Below, one piece after another: positions 63,082-64,000 of a stretch of DNA of 64,000 bases (the stretch's first letter is position 1; each line of letters starts with the position of its first letter). The DNA comes from Verrucomicrobiota bacterium. GTDB lineage: Bacteria > Verrucomicrobiota > Verrucomicrobiia > Opitutales > Opitutaceae. The notes under the pieces are model-generated. The model worked only from the letters and a program-made list of their open reading frames with translations, did no database searches and was not told where the DNA came from. Both the position numbers and the translations under genes were made by a program. The DNA lies in NCBI GenBank assembly GCA_023443455.1, contig JAEZUE010000047.1:124001-188000 (forward strand), given 5' to 3'.

Positions 63082-64000
63082 ATGGCCTTTCCGTTCTTCT
63101 CCCGCACCCGCAACGCGATCGCCGCCCGCTGTGCCGACGATCCCGCCACGAAGGCCCGGCTCCGCTTCGCCCCTTATTACCACGCCATGGAGGAGCAGCA
63201 GGGAACCCGTATCCGGCTCGATGGCCGCGACATGGTCATGCTCGCAAGCAACGATTACCTCGGACTCTCCTTCCACCCGAAGGTGATCGAGGCCGGCCAG
63301 AAGGCCCTCGCCCGCTGGGGAGCGAGCACGACCGGAGCCCGCGTCTCCAACGGTTCCCGTTCCTACCACCATTCCCTCGAGGAAAAACTCGCCGCCTTCC
63401 TCGGCAAGGAGGCCTGCCACGTGCACGCGGCCGGCTACCTCTCCTGCATGTCGGGCATCGCCGCTTTCGCCGCCAAGGGCGACGTCGTTCTCGCCGACAA
63501 GAACATCCACTCCTGTCTCTGGGACGGTATCCGCCTCTCGATGGCCACCGTCGAGCGCTTCGCCCACAACAACCCCGACGATCTGCGCGACGTCGCGCGC
63601 ACCATGCCCGACGACGCGGCCCGCCTCCTCGTGCTCGAGGGCGTCTACTCGATGGAGGGGCACATCGCGAAACTCCCCGAACTGCTCTCCGTCGCCGAAG
63701 AGTTCGAAACTTTCAACGTGCTCGACGACGCCCACGGCTTCGGCGTGCTCGGCCGCGAGGGCCGCGGCACCGCCGACCACTTCGGCCTGGGCGACAAGGT
63801 CGACCTCATCGTCGGCAGCCTGTCGAAATCGCTCGGCAGCACCGGCGGTTTCGTCGCGGGCAAGCGCGAGTCCATCGAGTACCTTCGTACTCATTCTAAA
63901 CACACAATCTTCAGCGCCGCGCTCAGCCCCGCCCAGGCCGCCGCCGCCGAAGCGTCGCTCGAGCTGCTCCAACGCGAGCCCCAGCACCGCGAACGCCTCT
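63082..64000 (+). CDS. Alpha-oxoamine synthase (AONS/KBL/SPT family), partial
   Basis: 306 codons are visible before the right edge. Motifs: MLASNDYLGLSFHPKV (near 52), GARVSNGSRSYHHSLEEKLA, VVLADKNIHSCLWDG, FNVLDDAHGFGVLG and the PLP lysine K249 in GSLSKSLGSTGGF. These enzymes condense an acyl-CoA (or acyl-ACP) with an amino acid. 8-Amino-7-oxononanoate synthase (biotin), 2-amino-3-ketobutyrate ligase and serine palmitoyltransferase (sphingolipids) are the choices; sequence alone does not decide. No other biotin gene is in view. Position after fabV may be chance. Confidence 0.9.
   Translation, partial: MAFPFFSRTRNAIAARCADDPATKARLRFAPYYHAMEEQQGTRIRLDGRDMVMLASNDYLGLSFHPKVIEAGQKALARWGASTTGARVSNGSRSYHHSLEEKLAAFLGKEACHVHAAGYLSCMSGIAAFAAKGDVVLADKNIHSCLWDGIRLSMATVERFAHNNPDDLRDVARTMPDDAARLLVLEGVYSMEGHIAKLPELLSVAEEFETFNVLDDAHGFGVLGREGRGTADHFGLGDKVDLIVGSLSKSLGSTGGFVAGKRESIEYLRTHSKHTIFSAALSPAQAAAAEASLELLQREPQHRERL

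Overview
This is a GC-rich bacterial chromosome segment with densely packed genes. Many starts lack a clear Shine-Dalgarno sequence. A single fused SecD-SecF protein beside yajC and recJ, FabV-type enoyl reductase, and very large multi-domain glycosyltransferases with N-terminal beta-rich modules point to Verrucomicrobiota, most likely an Opitutaceae-like lineage. That assignment is an inference from gene content and style; the window has no rRNA or other marker. No tRNA, rRNA, CRISPR array or complete insertion sequence was seen.

Layout. (1) 1-10.8 kb: a divergent membrane glycosyltransferase, cut by the left edge, then three large soluble glycosyltransferases in a row, separated by REP-like hairpins and short direct repeats. 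(2) 10.8-13.5 kb: a HigBA toxin-antitoxin pair with a truncated gene remnant beside it, a secreted PA14-like protein and a membrane-anchored TPR protein. (3) 13.7-22.7 kb: housekeeping genes recJ, secDF, yajC and speA, then a lipid A-type acyltransferase and panE. (4) 22.7-23.5 kb: an 811-bp gap rich in hairpins, including a tandem duplication whose 36-nt hairpins differ by compensatory base changes. (5) 23.5-28.8 kb: rsmE and a four-gene TolC/HlyD/ABC export operon. (6) 28.8-57.8 kb: a large surface-glycan locus. (7) 57.8-64 kb: a DUF4143 ATPase behind a perfect palindrome, a response-regulator/metallo-beta-lactamase fusion, a redoxin, fabV, and an oxoamine synthase cut by the right edge.

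How the glycan locus may work: Wzm and Wzt with a C-terminal carbohydrate-binding domain indicate ABC-transporter-dependent export of a finished polysaccharide. GDP-mannose dehydratase and its paralogue, two further epimerases and a DegT aminotransferase make nucleotide sugars. A PglD-like acyltransferase, a WbqC-like protein, a BKACE enzyme, two sulfotransferases and several methyltransferases could decorate them. The glycosyltransferases include GT-methyltransferase, methyltransferase-GT and GT-CapK fusions and one GT with a repetitive coiled coil. A separate minus-strand trio encodes a tiny membrane protein, a methyltransferase whose N-terminus carries a kinase-like catalytic motif, and a membrane alkaline-phosphatase/sulfatase-fold enzyme. 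Together these suggest a polymer whose end is modified before export, as in the WbdD/Wzt systems. That link is a hypothesis.
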